Source: Alteromonas sp. V450
GTDB lineage: Bacteria; Pseudomonadota; Gammaproteobacteria; Enterobacterales; Alteromonadaceae
Assembly (NCBI RefSeq): GCF_001885075.1
Contig: NZ_MODU01000004.1
Location: 2,356,001 to 2,420,000 of the forward strand
Direction: 5' to 3'
DNA length: 64,000 nucleotides
How positions within the stretch are numbered: position 1 is the first letter of the stretch; each line of letters opens with the position of its first letter. Position numbers and translations under genes: made by a program. Below the pieces are notes generated by a model. The model saw only the letters and a list, made by a program, of their open reading frames with translations, did no database searches and was not told the DNA's origin. This document shows, piece by piece, positions 25,835 to 34,394 of this stretch.

Positions 25835-26497
25835 GTGTTAGTAAAAAGCGAACAAGCCATCACCAATGCCGACCGCACTTTCTTTCAATTAAGGAAGGAT
25901 ATTGTTGAGGGCATCATTCCAGCAGGCAGTAAGCTGAGTGAAATGGAATTGTCGACAAAGTATGAAGTAAGTCGCGCCGTTATTCGTGAAGCCATCAATC
26001 GTCTCGCTACCTGTCACTTGGTGGAGCGTAAAGCTAACGTGGGTGCCCGTGTGGTTGCATTGTCACCCGAAGGCCTTATTCAGCTATACCAAGTGCGCGA
26101 AGCGCTAGAAGGTATGGCCGCACGCTTGGCCGCACGCTACATGAGCGATGAAGAAATTGCCGACATGCAGGCGTTGCTTGATAGCCACTTCGATAAAGTA
26201 AAAGACGGTCAAAGCTATTATCAAGAAGCCGGAGATGTAGACTTTCACTACAGAATTGTAACCGGCAGTAAAAACGATCATCTCATCAGCGTACTTGTAG
26301 ACGGGCTTTACCATCTAGTTCGTATGTATCGCGTACAGCTAGGTATGGCTGGCCCTCGCGTAAGCACTGCATTTGATGAACACAGACACATCGTAAACGC
26401 TATTGCCAATCGCGACGAGGAACTGGCTGAAATGCTAATGCGTCGCCATATTCTTTATTCAAAAAATAATATTGAGAAGAAGCTTAATCATGGTTAA
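25835..26497 (+). CDS. prpR: GntR family (FCD-type) regulator of the methylcitrate operon
   Basis: 220 residues from GTG 25835; a TTG at 25775 would place 20 extra residues over the operator region. An N-terminal winged helix (TFFQLRKDIVEGIIPAGSKLSEMELSTKYEVSRAVIREAINRL) is followed by an FCD effector domain with the metal-type His/Asp set (DVDFHYRIV, FDEHRHIVNAI). It heads the prp operon. FCD regulators release DNA on binding an organic acid; 2-methylcitrate or a related intermediate is the expected ligand. The gene differs from enterobacterial PrpR, which is of the Fis/sigma-54 type. Confidence 0.88.
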   Translation: MLVKSEQAITNADRTFFQLRKDIVEGIIPAGSKLSEMELSTKYEVSRAVIREAINRLATCHLVERKANVGARVVALSPEGLIQLYQVREALEGMAARLAARYMSDEEIADMQALLDSHFDKVKDGQSYYQEAGDVDFHYRIVTGSKNDHLISVLVDGLYHLVRMYRVQLGMAGPRVSTAFDEHRHIVNAIANRDEELAEMLMRRHILYSKNNIEKKLNHG

Positions 26498-26562
26498 CAC
26501 CACTCAGTCTTCTTCATACCTAATTCATCTCTACCCTACTTTCAAATAAGCGAGTGATTATC

Positions 26563-27438
26563 ATGAGTGCAGGAAAGAAATTCAGAACCGCATTAGAGAA
26601 CAACAAACCGCTACAAATTGTCGGCACCATTAACGCCTATACCGCCATGATGGCAAAGGCCATTGGGCACCAAGCTATTTATCTATCAGGTGGCGGCGTA
26701 GCCAATGCATCATACGGCCTACCGGACTTAGGCATGACGTCACTTAACGACGTAATTGCTGACGTACAGCGCATAACCAGCGCATGCGATCTTCCTCTAA
26801 TGGTAGACATCGACACCGGTTGGGGCGGTGCATTTAACATTGCCAAAACTATTCGCGACATGGAAAAAGCAGGCGCGGCGGCCGTTCATATGGAAGACCA
26901 GGTTGCGCAAAAACGCTGTGGTCACCGCCCTAACAAGGAAATTGTAAGCACAGAAGAAATGGTAGACCGCATTAAAGCCGCAGTTGATGCCAGAACCGAC
27001 CCCGACTTTTTCATTATGGCGCGCACTGACGCGTTCGCGCAGGAAGGCCTAGATAAGGCCATTGAGCGCGCAAAAGCCTACGTAGCAGCAGGTGCTGACG
27101 GCATCTTTGCAGAAGCAGTTCAAACTGAAGAGCACTACCGTGCATTCTCAGAAGCATTGGACGTACCTATTCTTGCCAACATTACTGAGTTCGGCAAAAC
27201 CGAACTATGGAACAAAGAAGAGCTTGGCGAATGGGGTGCAGACATGGTGCTTTACCCACTAAGTGCATTCCGTGCGATGAATAAGGCAGCAGAAATGGTG
27301 TACAAATCTATACTTGAAAACGGTGACCAAAAAGCCGTTGTCGACAGTATGCAAACACGTATGGAATTGTACGATTATCTTGGCTACCACGAATACGAGC
27401 AAAAGCTAGATGCTCTATTCGCCGAAGGCAAAAATTAG
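26563..27438 (+). CDS. prpB: 2-methylisocitrate lyase
   Basis: 291 residues. PEP mutase/isocitrate lyase fold with the catalytic loop [12 protein letters not shown] (C119) and the metal-binding [10 protein letters not shown]. It splits 2-methylisocitrate to pyruvate and succinate, the last step of propionate breakdown. ATG 26563 is taken as start ([12 protein letters not shown]). It follows the regulator by 65 bases. The stop is followed by a long palindromic RNA-like element before prpC. Confidence 0.96.
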   Translation: MSAGKKFRTALENNKPLQIVGTINAYTAMMAKAIGHQAIYLSGGGVANASYGLPDLGMTSLNDVIADVQRITSACDLPLMVDIDTGWGGAFNIAKTIRDMEKAGAAAVHMEDQVAQKRCGHRPNKEIVSTEEMVDRIKAAVDARTDPDFFIMARTDAFAQEGLDKAIERAKAYVAAGADGIFAEAVQTEEHYRAFSEALDVPILANITEFGKTELWNKEELGEWGADMVLYPLSAFRAMNKAAEMVYKSILENGDQKAVVDSMQTRMELYDYLGYHEYEQKLDALFAEGKN

Positions 27439-27454
27439 TAAGCAGATAAATTCA

Positions 27455-27609
27455 GCTTGAAGTTGGCGGGCACGAAGATGTAGGGGTGAAGTACAGTTCC
27501 CTGCCCCTCCGAGGCATGGATGCCGAGGCGGAGCCCCCATGGATGGGTTCACGGCGTGGCAGGGGGCTGTGCTTTGCCCCTGCAGCCAATGTGCCCGCCA
27601 ACTTCAAGC
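27455..27609 (+). ncRNA. TwoAYGGAY-like double-hairpin element 1 (prpB-prpC)
   Basis: A 19-bp perfect outer stem (27455-27473 with 27591-27609) encloses a 24-bp inner stem (27482-27505 with 27558-27581). All five imperfections of the inner stem are G-U wobbles on the + strand. At the tip are two small hairpins, GGC-ATGGAT-GCC (loop 27516-27521) and CCC-ATGGAT-GGG (loop 27539-27544). Two AYGGAY hexaloops define the TwoAYGGAY RNA motif, and GGA in a hexaloop is also the CsrA/RsmA binding form. It lies within the operon transcript, so it is part of the mRNA. Confidence 0.65.
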
Positions 27610-27675
27610 GTCCAAATTACTCACTATTTTCAATTAAAAGTACCTTACAAATTACACAAGACCGGAGACAACAAG

Positions 27676-28800
27676 ATGGCTAAACAGTTAAGTGGCGCGG
27701 GTTTACGCGGCCAAGTTGCAGGTAAAACAGCATTATCAACCGTAGGTAAATCAGGTTCTGGTTTAACGTATCGTGGCTATGACGTAAAAGACTTAGCGCA
27801 AAACTGTCAATTTGAAGAAGTAGCGTACCTTATTCTTAAGGGCAAGCTACCTAACCAGTCTGAGCTAGACGCTTATAAAACTAAGCTTCGCGGCATGCGC
27901 GGTCTTCCAACAGCACTCAAAGAAGTGCTAGAGCGCATTCCAAAAAATGCTCACCCAATGGACGTACTTCGCACAGGTTGTTCAATGCTAGGTAACCTTG
28001 AAATGGAAACCAGCTTCGATGAGCAGCAAGATGTTACCGACCGCATGTTAGCGTGTTTCCCAAGCATCATTTGTTACTGGTACCGCTTCTCACACGATGG
28101 CGTACGCGTAGATGTTGAAACCGATGACGATTCAATTGGTGGTCACTTCCTTCATATGCTTCACGGCGAAAAGCCGCGTGAACTTCACGAACAAGTCATG
28201 CATGTATCACTCATTCTTTATGCAGAGCATGAGTTTAACGCGTCTACCTTTACGGCGCGTGTTTGTGCATCAACGCTGTCTGATATGCATTCTTGTGTAA
28301 CAGGTGCTATCGGCTCACTGCGTGGTCCACTTCACGGTGGTGCTAACGAAGCCGCTATGGAAATGATTGAAGGCTTCACTTCACCTGATGATGCTGAAGA
28401 GAAAATGATGGGCATGCTTGAGCGCAAAGAGAAGATCATGGGCTTTGGTCATGCGATTTACTCTGAGTCTGACCCGCGTAACGAAATCATTAAGCAATGG
28501 TCTGAAAAGCTAGCTGCCGATGTGGGCGATGACGTGCTTTATCCTGTGTCTGTCCGTTGTGAAGAAGTGATGTGGCGCGAGAAGAAGCTTTTCTGTAACG
28601 CCGATTTCTTCCACGCTTCTGCGTACAACTTTATGGGCATTCCTACACCGCTATTTACGCCAATTTTCGTAATGTCTCGTCTAACGGGTTGGGCGGCACA
28701 CGTTATGGAACAGCGCGCTGACAACCGTATTATTCGTCCATCAGCAGAATACACAGGCGAAGAACTACGCCCAGTGCCAGCTATTAGCGAACGCGCTTAA
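27676..28800 (+). CDS. prpC: 2-methylcitrate synthase
   Basis: 374 residues from ATG 27676, with GGAG about 11 bases upstream. The frame stays open upstream through the palindromic element, but that part is not coding. Citrate synthase fold: active His in GPLHGGANEAAM, GFGHAIYSESDPRN, and the C-terminal catalytic Asp in CNADFFHASAY. It joins propionyl-CoA and oxaloacetate to 2-methylcitrate. It lies between prpB and acnD and is 17 bases from acnD. Confidence 0.96.
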   Translation: MAKQLSGAGLRGQVAGKTALSTVGKSGSGLTYRGYDVKDLAQNCQFEEVAYLILKGKLPNQSELDAYKTKLRGMRGLPTALKEVLERIPKNAHPMDVLRTGCSMLGNLEMETSFDEQQDVTDRMLACFPSIICYWYRFSHDGVRVDVETDDDSIGGHFLHMLHGEKPRELHEQVMHVSLILYAEHEFNASTFTARVCASTLSDMHSCVTGAIGSLRGPLHGGANEAAMEMIEGFTSPDDAEEKMMGMLERKEKIMGFGHAIYSESDPRNEIIKQWSEKLAADVGDDVLYPVSVRCEEVMWREKKLFCNADFFHASAYNFMGIPTPLFTPIFVMSRLTGWAAHVMEQRADNRIIRPSAEYTGEELRPVPAISERA

Positions 28801-28817
28801 GATAAGGTTGGGGTTTT

Positions 28818-31409
28818 ATGAATATTGATTACCGTAAACCGCTTCCAAACGCGGGTATCGATTTTTTCGATACCCGAGAAGCGGTAGATGCTATTGAACC
28901 AGGCGCCTATGCCAAGCTGCCTTATACGTCGCGTGTACTTGCTGAAAACTTAGTGCGCAAATGCGCACCTGACATGCTCACCGAGTCGCTTAAGCAGCTT
29001 ATTTATCGCAAGCGCGACTTAGACTTTCCGTGGTTTCCTGCTCGCGTAGTGTGCCACGATATCTTGGGGCAAACGGCACTTGTAGACTTAGCGGGGCTTC
29101 GCGATGCTATTGCAGCAAAAGGCGGCGATCCGGCTAAAGTAAACCCGGTTGTGCCAACGCAGCTAATAGTTGATCACTCACTAGCTGTAGAGCACGCTGG
29201 TTTCGAAAAAGACGCGTTTGAGAAAAACCGTGCTATCGAAGACAGACGCAACGACGACCGTTTCCACTTTATTAATTGGACAAAAACGGCGTTTAAAAAC
29301 GTAGATGTTATCCCTCCGGGTAACGGCATTATGCACCAAATTAACTTGGAGCGTATGTCACCGGTTATTCAAGCTCGAGATGGCGTTGCTTTCCCAGACA
29401 CGCTAGTAGGTACCGACAGCCACACGCCACATGTTGATGCACTTGGTGTAATTGCCGTAGGCGTTGGCGGCCTTGAAGCGGAAAGCGTTATGCTAGGCCG
29501 TGCGTCTTACATGCGTTTGCCTGACATTGTAGGTGTTGAACTTACCGGCAAACCACAGCCTGGCATTACGGCTACCGACATTGTATTAGCGTTAACTGAA
29601 TTTTTGCGTAAAGAGCGCGTAGTCTCTGCGTATCTTGAATTCTACGGTGAAGGTGCATCGCACCTAACGTTGGGCGACCGTGCCACCATATCGAACATGA
29701 CACCGGAATACGGCGCCACTGCCGCTATGTTCTACATTGACCAGCAAACCATTGATTACTTGCGCCTGACTGGGCGTGAAGAAAAGCAAATTGCATTGGT
29801 TGAACAATATGCCAAGCACACTGGTTTGTGGGCAGATGACTTAGCAACAGCAGAATACGAGCGCGTACTTAAGTTCGACCTTTCTGCAGTTGGCCGCAAT
29901 ATGGCAGGCCCTTCTAACCCTCACGCTCGCTTACCTACCAGCGACTTAGAAAGCCGCGGCATTGCTGCCAAGTGGACAGAAGAAGAAGGCAAAATGCCTG
30001 ATGGCGCGGTTATTATCGCGGCTATCACAAGTTGTACCAATACATCTAACCCGCGCAATGTTATTGCGGCAGGTCTGCTTGCACGCAACGCCAACCAGCG
30101 CGGTTTAACCCGTAAGCCATGGGTTAAGAGCTCATTAGCACCAGGCTCTAAAGCCGTTAAATTGTACCTTGAAGAAGCTAACTTAATGAGCGAGTTGGAA
30201 GATTTAGGCTTTGGCGTTGTAGCATTTGCCTGCACTACCTGTAACGGTATGAGCGGCGCGTTAGACCCTAAAATTCAGCAAGAAATTATCGACCGCGATC
30301 TTTACTCTACAGCAGTATTGTCGGGTAACCGTAACTTCGACGGCCGCATTCACCCTTATGCTAAACAAGCATTCTTGGCATCACCTCCGCTTGTAGTAGC
30401 GTACGCTATCGCCGGTACCATTCGCTTTGATATTGAAAAAGACGTATTGGGCACCGACAAAGACGGCAACCCAGTAACGCTTAAAGACATTTGGCCAAGC
30501 GATGAAGAGATTGACGCCATTGTAGCTAAGTCAGTGAAGCCAGAGCACTTTAGAAAAGTGTACGAGCCAATGTTCGATTTAAGCGTTGATTATGGCAAAG
30601 ACATTAACCCGCTTTACGACTGGCGTGAAATGAGCACTTACATTCGCCGCCCACCCTATTGGGAAGGCGCAATGGATGCCGAGCGCACTATGAAAGGTAT
30701 GCGTCCGCTGGCTATTTTGGGTGACAACATCACCACCGATCACTTATCGCCGTCTAATGCTATTTTAGCCAGCAGTGCAGCAGGTGAATACCTCCACAAA
30801 ATGGGCTTACCGGAAGAAGACTTTAACTCGTATGCCACACACCGTGGTGACCACTTAACCGCACAGCGCGCTACCCTTGCGAACCCGAAAGTGTTCAACG
30901 AGATGGTGCTGGAAAATGGTGAAGTGAAGCAAGGTTCACTGGCGCGCGTTGAGCCAGAAGGCCAAGTTATGCGCATGTGGGAAGCCATTGAAACCTACAT
31001 GAACCGCAGACAACCGCTTATCATTGTTGCAGGTGCCGACTATGGACAGGGCTCGTCACGTGATTGGGCAGCTAAAGGCGTGCGTCTTGCCGGTGTTGAA
31101 GTCATTGTAGCTGAAGGTTTCGAGCGTATTCACCGCACCAACCTTATTGGCATGGGCGTACTGCCGCTTGAATTTAAACCAGGCACAACACGTAAAACCC
31201 TTGAGCTAGATGGCACAGAAACCTACGACGTTAGCGGCGAACCGTCACCAGGTGCAACGCTAACACTGGTAGTGAACCGTCAAAACGGTGAACAGCTAGA
31301 AGTACCAGTAACCTGTCGCCTAGATACAGCAGAAGAAGTCTCTATTTACAGCGCAGGCGGCGTATTACAGCGCTTCGCCAAGGACTTCTTGGAAGCGGAA
31401 GCTAGCTGA
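28818..31409 (+). CDS. acnD: Fe/S-dependent 2-methylcitrate dehydratase
   Basis: 863 residues, aconitase family. [4Fe-4S] ligands lie in SCTNTSNPRN (near 405) and CTTCNGMSG (near 472 and 475), and the swivel domain carries ADYGQGSSRDWAAKG. AcnD with PrpF replaces PrpD: it dehydrates 2-methylcitrate to a 2-methylaconitate isomer that PrpF then converts. It follows prpC closely. Three palindromic elements separate it from prpF. Confidence 0.95.
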   Translation: MNIDYRKPLPNAGIDFFDTREAVDAIEPGAYAKLPYTSRVLAENLVRKCAPDMLTESLKQLIYRKRDLDFPWFPARVVCHDILGQTALVDLAGLRDAIAAKGGDPAKVNPVVPTQLIVDHSLAVEHAGFEKDAFEKNRAIEDRRNDDRFHFINWTKTAFKNVDVIPPGNGIMHQINLERMSPVIQARDGVAFPDTLVGTDSHTPHVDALGVIAVGVGGLEAESVMLGRASYMRLPDIVGVELTGKPQPGITATDIVLALTEFLRKERVVSAYLEFYGEGASHLTLGDRATISNMTPEYGATAAMFYIDQQTIDYLRLTGREEKQIALVEQYAKHTGLWADDLATAEYERVLKFDLSAVGRNMAGPSNPHARLPTSDLESRGIAAKWTEEEGKMPDGAVIIAAITSCTNTSNPRNVIAAGLLARNANQRGLTRKPWVKSSLAPGSKAVKLYLEEANLMSELEDLGFGVVAFACTTCNGMSGALDPKIQQEIIDRDLYSTAVLSGNRNFDGRIHPYAKQAFLASPPLVVAYAIAGTIRFDIEKDVLGTDKDGNPVTLKDIWPSDEEIDAIVAKSVKPEHFRKVYEPMFDLSVDYGKDINPLYDWREMSTYIRRPPYWEGAMDAERTMKGMRPLAILGDNITTDHLSPSNAILASSAAGEYLHKMGLPEEDFNSYATHRGDHLTAQRATLANPKVFNEMVLENGEVKQGSLARVEPEGQVMRMWEAIETYMNRRQPLIIVAGADYGQGSSRDWAAKGVRLAGVEVIVAEGFERIHRTNLIGMGVLPLEFKPGTTRKTLELDGTETYDVSGEPSPGATLTLVVNRQNGEQLEVPVTCRLDTAEEVSIYSAGGVLQRFAKDFLEAEAS

Positions 31410-31429
31410 TTGTGCTAGGAAGACCTTTT

Positions 31430-31539
31430 AGTGGGAGGAAGTGAATCAGTTTCAGGGCACGCCGTGAATACGTCCTTGTAGGCTCTCAACTCGCATCCTT
31501 GCGAGTTGAAGGCCCTGAATCTGATCCACCTCCCCCACT
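31430..31539 (-). ncRNA. Double-hairpin palindromic element 2 (acnD-prpF)
   Basis: The outer arms 31430-31458 and 31512-31539 pair imperfectly. Two inner hairpins read on the minus strand as loops AAGGAT (31495-31500, 8-bp stem CAACTCGC) and AAGGAC (31472-31477). The core differs from element 3 at only three of about 66 positions. Orientation is opposite to element 1, so the operon mRNA would carry TCCTT loops. Confidence 0.6.
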
Positions 31540-31572
31540 TAAGCTCAGCCATTATTGCATTAGTTAACTTAG

Positions 31573-31677
31573 CTGGGAGATACGTTAGCCCCAGGGCACG
31601 CCGTAAATACGTCCCTGTAGGCTCCCAACTCGCATCCTTGCGAGTTGAAGGCCCTGAACCTAACTTATCTCTCCCCT
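31573..31677 (-). ncRNA. Double-hairpin palindromic element 3 (acnD-prpF)
   Basis: Outer arms 31573-31597 and 31651-31677. Minus-strand loops AAGGAT (31634-31639) and AGGGAC (31611-31616). The core is nearly identical to element 2 but the outer stem has different bases that remain complementary (GTTAG with CTAAC here, ATCAG with CTGAT in element 2), which is compensatory change. Confidence 0.6.
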
Positions 31678-31695
31678 ATTAGAATCGTTTAGTAG

Positions 31696-31816
31696 TTTTG
31701 AGAAGGAAGTGGGTTGCGATTTGAAACCTTCCAACCGCAAAGATGCGGCCGGGGAACGCACACGGATGTGTTCACAGCGTGTTTCAAATCGTAACCAACC
31801 TCTTCTCCTCCCAAAA
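31696..31816 (+). ncRNA. Double-hairpin palindromic element 4 (just before prpF)
   Basis: Outer arms 31696-31727 and 31781-31816, with inner match GCGATTTGAAAC / GTTTCAAATCG. Plus-strand loops are AAAGAT (31739-31744, stem CCGC/GCGG) and ACGGAT (31762-31767, stem CAC/GTG). The element ends beside the AAAGGA ribosome site of prpF, so folding could affect its translation. Confidence 0.6.
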
Positions 31817-31827
31817 AAGGAAAAAAC

Positions 31828-33009
31828 ATGACAAAGTATGCGCCACAACTTCGAGTACCGGCTACCTACATGCGTGGCGGTACCAGTAAAGGTGTGTTTT
31901 TCAATTTAACCGATTTGCCAGAGGCCGCTCAAAAGCCAGGTCCGGCGCGCGATGCCCTGCTTCTGCGCGTTATCGGAAGCCCCGATCCATACGGCAAACA
32001 AACCGACGGTATGGGCGGTGCTACATCAAGTACCAGCAAAACCGTAATTTTGAGTAAAAGTGAACGTGAAGGCTATGACGTTGATTATTTGTTTGGGCAA
32101 GTTGCTATCGACAAACCTTTTGTAGACTGGAGCGGTAACTGCGGGAACCTAACCGCAGCGGTAGGTGCATTTGCGATTACCAATGGTCTAGTAGATAAGA
32201 ATAAAATCCCAGAGAACGGCGTGGTCACCGTGAATATTTGGCAGGCTAACATCAATAAAGCCATTATTGCTAAGGTGCCAATTACCAATGGGGAAGTTCA
32301 GGAAACGGGCGACTTTGAACTAGACGGCGTTACCTTCCCTGCCGCAGAAGTGGAAGTAGCCTTTGTTGACCCAGCCGATGGCGAAGGCGCTATTTTCCCA
32401 ACAGGCCGCTTGGTGGACACGCTGGAAGTACCAGGGGTTGGCTCGCTCCAGGCGACCATGATTAACGCAGGCATACCTACCATATTTATTAATGCCGAAG
32501 ATATTGGCTACAACGGTACTGAGCTACAAGATGATATAAACAGCAATGCAGAAGCATTAGCAAAGTTTGAAACTATTCGTGCGCATGGTGCAGTTCAAAT
32601 GGGGTTGATTAACGATGTGAGTGAAGCGACAAATCGCCAGCATACTCCTAAGGTGGCGTTCGTTGCCCCCCCAAGAGGCTATAAAGCATCAAACGGCAAA
32701 GACATCTTAGGCTCTGACATTGATGTATTGGTGAGGGCGCTGTCTATGGGGAAACTTCACCACGCCATGATGGGCACAGCGGCGGTAGCTATCGCTGCAG
32801 CAGCAGCTATTCCGGGAACTTTGGTCAACCTAGCCGCGGGCGGAAAAGACCGAGAATCAGTGACTTTCGGGCATCCATCAGGAACGCTAAGAGTGGGTGC
32901 AAAAGCAACCTTTGAAGATAACAAGTGGCAAATTGAGCAAGCTGTAATGAGCAGAAGCGCACGTGTTCTAATGGAAGGAAATGTTCGTGTTCCACCGGAA
33001 CAACTCTGA
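31828..33009 (+). CDS. prpF: 2-methylaconitate cis-trans isomerase
   Basis: 393 residues with diaminopimelate-epimerase-like fold. The N-terminal signature RVPATYMRGGTSKGVFF, the PDPYGKQTDGMGGATSSTSK loop and the central DWSGNCGNLTAAVG are typical. It works with AcnD to make the isomer that the next aconitase can rehydrate. The start has AAAGGA seven bases upstream. A clear terminator at 33058 ends the operon. Confidence 0.95.
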   Translation: MTKYAPQLRVPATYMRGGTSKGVFFNLTDLPEAAQKPGPARDALLLRVIGSPDPYGKQTDGMGGATSSTSKTVILSKSEREGYDVDYLFGQVAIDKPFVDWSGNCGNLTAAVGAFAITNGLVDKNKIPENGVVTVNIWQANINKAIIAKVPITNGEVQETGDFELDGVTFPAAEVEVAFVDPADGEGAIFPTGRLVDTLEVPGVGSLQATMINAGIPTIFINAEDIGYNGTELQDDINSNAEALAKFETIRAHGAVQMGLINDVSEATNRQHTPKVAFVAPPRGYKASNGKDILGSDIDVLVRALSMGKLHHAMMGTAAVAIAAAAAIPGTLVNLAAGGKDRESVTFGHPSGTLRVGAKATFEDNKWQIEQAVMSRSARVLMEGNVRVPPEQL

Positions 33010-33057
33010 GTAAACGCGAAACATAAGACACTCCTTATTTAGACATAAGTATAAAAC

Positions 33058-33079
33058 GCCCTCTCTTTGAGGGCTTTTT
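33058..33079 (+). terminator. Rho-independent terminator of the prp operon
   Basis: Stem GCCCTC / GAGGGC with five-base loop, followed by TTTTTA. Confidence 0.85.
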
Positions 33080-33127
33080 AATATTTTATTGGTTATTATC
33101 GCCACTCAAGTACCCAGGGTAGTGCAC

Positions 33128-34384
33128 ATGTATAAAGTTCTTGTAGTAGAAGACAGCTTAACTGTCCGTAAAATCGTTAACAAACTTATTGAGGATAACC
33201 CTCATTTTACGTGTGATCTATGCGAGGACTTAGCCGAAGCGCAGAGTGCTCTAGAAAGCGATAATGAATATCTCGCCGCCATTGTTGATTTGAACCTTCC
33301 GGATGCTCCAAACGGTGAAAGCGTTGAACTTGCGCTCTCTCATAACGTTCCAACCATAGTACTAACCGGCAATTTTGACGAATTCACTCGCGCCCAATTA
33401 CTCGACCAAGGTGTGCTCGATTACATTACAAAAGAGTCCCGTTACTCTTATTTACAGGTGTCTAAACTCGTCGATCGCTTGCGCAAAAACTTAACCACTA
33501 AGGTGCTTGTCGTAGAAGACTCAAAAACAAGCCGCAATCACATTTGTTCATTACTTCGCAAATTCCAGTTTCAAGTGCATGAAGCCAATGACGGGCTGGA
33601 AGCACTTGAGGTGCTTGAAAATCACCGAGATATCAAAATGGTTATCGCGGATCATCGAATGCCTAATATGGATGGCTATGAACTGGTTAAAACGATTAGA
33701 CACGAAAGGCGGATGCAAGACTTAGTTTTCATTGGTCTGTCAGCTACGGGGGATAGCGTGCTCACTTCTAAGTTTATAAAGAGTGGCGCTAATGACTTCC
33801 TATCGAAGCCGTTTTATCACGAAGAATTTTACTGCCGCGTAATGCAAAACCTTGAGTCCCAAGAAATGATTCAAACCATCCGTGACTCAGCCAACTTAGA
33901 CGCACTCACAAAGGTCTATAATCGACGTTTTCTACATGAAAAAGCCGAAGAGCTATTTGCAAATAAAGCATCGCGGAAAGACGTGATTGTGTCGATGATT
34001 GATGCCGATAACTTCAAAAACGTAAATGATACCTTCGGCCATAAAACGGGTGACGTATTGCTACAAGAATTCGCTGCACTGCTTAAAGATTATTTCCCTG
34101 ACGATCTTATTGTGCGCTATGGTGGCGAAGAGTTCACAGTGGTTTCGGTAAGACCGCCAAAGGTGTATTTGTCGGCACTTTCTGCATTTATGGATGCAGT
34201 GCGCACGACGACTTTTACCAACCACAAGTTCAATATTACATGCAGCATCGGTGTATGCACTGAGGAACACAAGTGCTTAGAGTCGCAATTAGAAGTGGCT
34301 GACGCACGCTTGTACGAAGCAAAGCACGCGGGCAAAGATCAGATTATTCTTCGAGATTCAGTGACTACAACTGCTCACGCTTAA
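33128..34384 (+). CDS. Double-REC diguanylate cyclase response regulator
   Basis: 418 residues from ATG 33128. REC1 (about 1-118; D54 in IVDLNLP), REC2 (about 125-243; D175 in IADHRMPNMDG, with a complete acidic pocket VVEDS), then a GGDEF domain (255-418) with active motif GGEEF at 332-336. It should make cyclic di-GMP on phosphorylation. The inhibitory I-site RxxD is absent; the matching position reads FPDD. It stands alone after the prp terminator, and its kinase is not nearby. Confidence 0.92.
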   Translation: MYKVLVVEDSLTVRKIVNKLIEDNPHFTCDLCEDLAEAQSALESDNEYLAAIVDLNLPDAPNGESVELALSHNVPTIVLTGNFDEFTRAQLLDQGVLDYITKESRYSYLQVSKLVDRLRKNLTTKVLVVEDSKTSRNHICSLLRKFQFQVHEANDGLEALEVLENHRDIKMVIADHRMPNMDGYELVKTIRHERRMQDLVFIGLSATGDSVLTSKFIKSGANDFLSKPFYHEEFYCRVMQNLESQEMIQTIRDSANLDALTKVYNRRFLHEKAEELFANKASRKDVIVSMIDADNFKNVNDTFGHKTGDVLLQEFAALLKDYFPDDLIVRYGGEEFTVVSVRPPKVYLSALSAFMDAVRTTTFTNHKFNITCSIGVCTEEHKCLESQLEVADARLYEAKHAGKDQIILRDSVTTTAHA

Positions 34385-34394
34385 AATCTCTCTT

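Noticed and set aside
27339-27348. Fourth GTCGAC-type operator inside prpB
   Set aside because: Only GTTGTCGACA matches, the other half is broken, and GTCGAC occurs elsewhere in coding regions (for example near 42265, 53775 and 59755).
27455-27609. Element 1 as a rho-independent terminator
   Set aside because: The outer stem is not followed by a T-run and the operon continues into prpC.
27520-27675. Upstream extension of prpC by about 52 codons through the palindromic element
   Set aside because: The ATG at 27676 has a ribosome site and matches the family start. The extension encodes only the palindrome and has no homology I recognise.
27455-31816. CRISPR array as explanation for the repeated intergenic elements
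   Set aside because: The units are long palindromes in mixed orientation with no regular spacers and no cas genes.
31660-31848. 62-codon open frame on the minus strand across element 4 and the prpF start
   Set aside because: It is made of the palindromic repeat and the start of prpF in antisense. No support as a gene.
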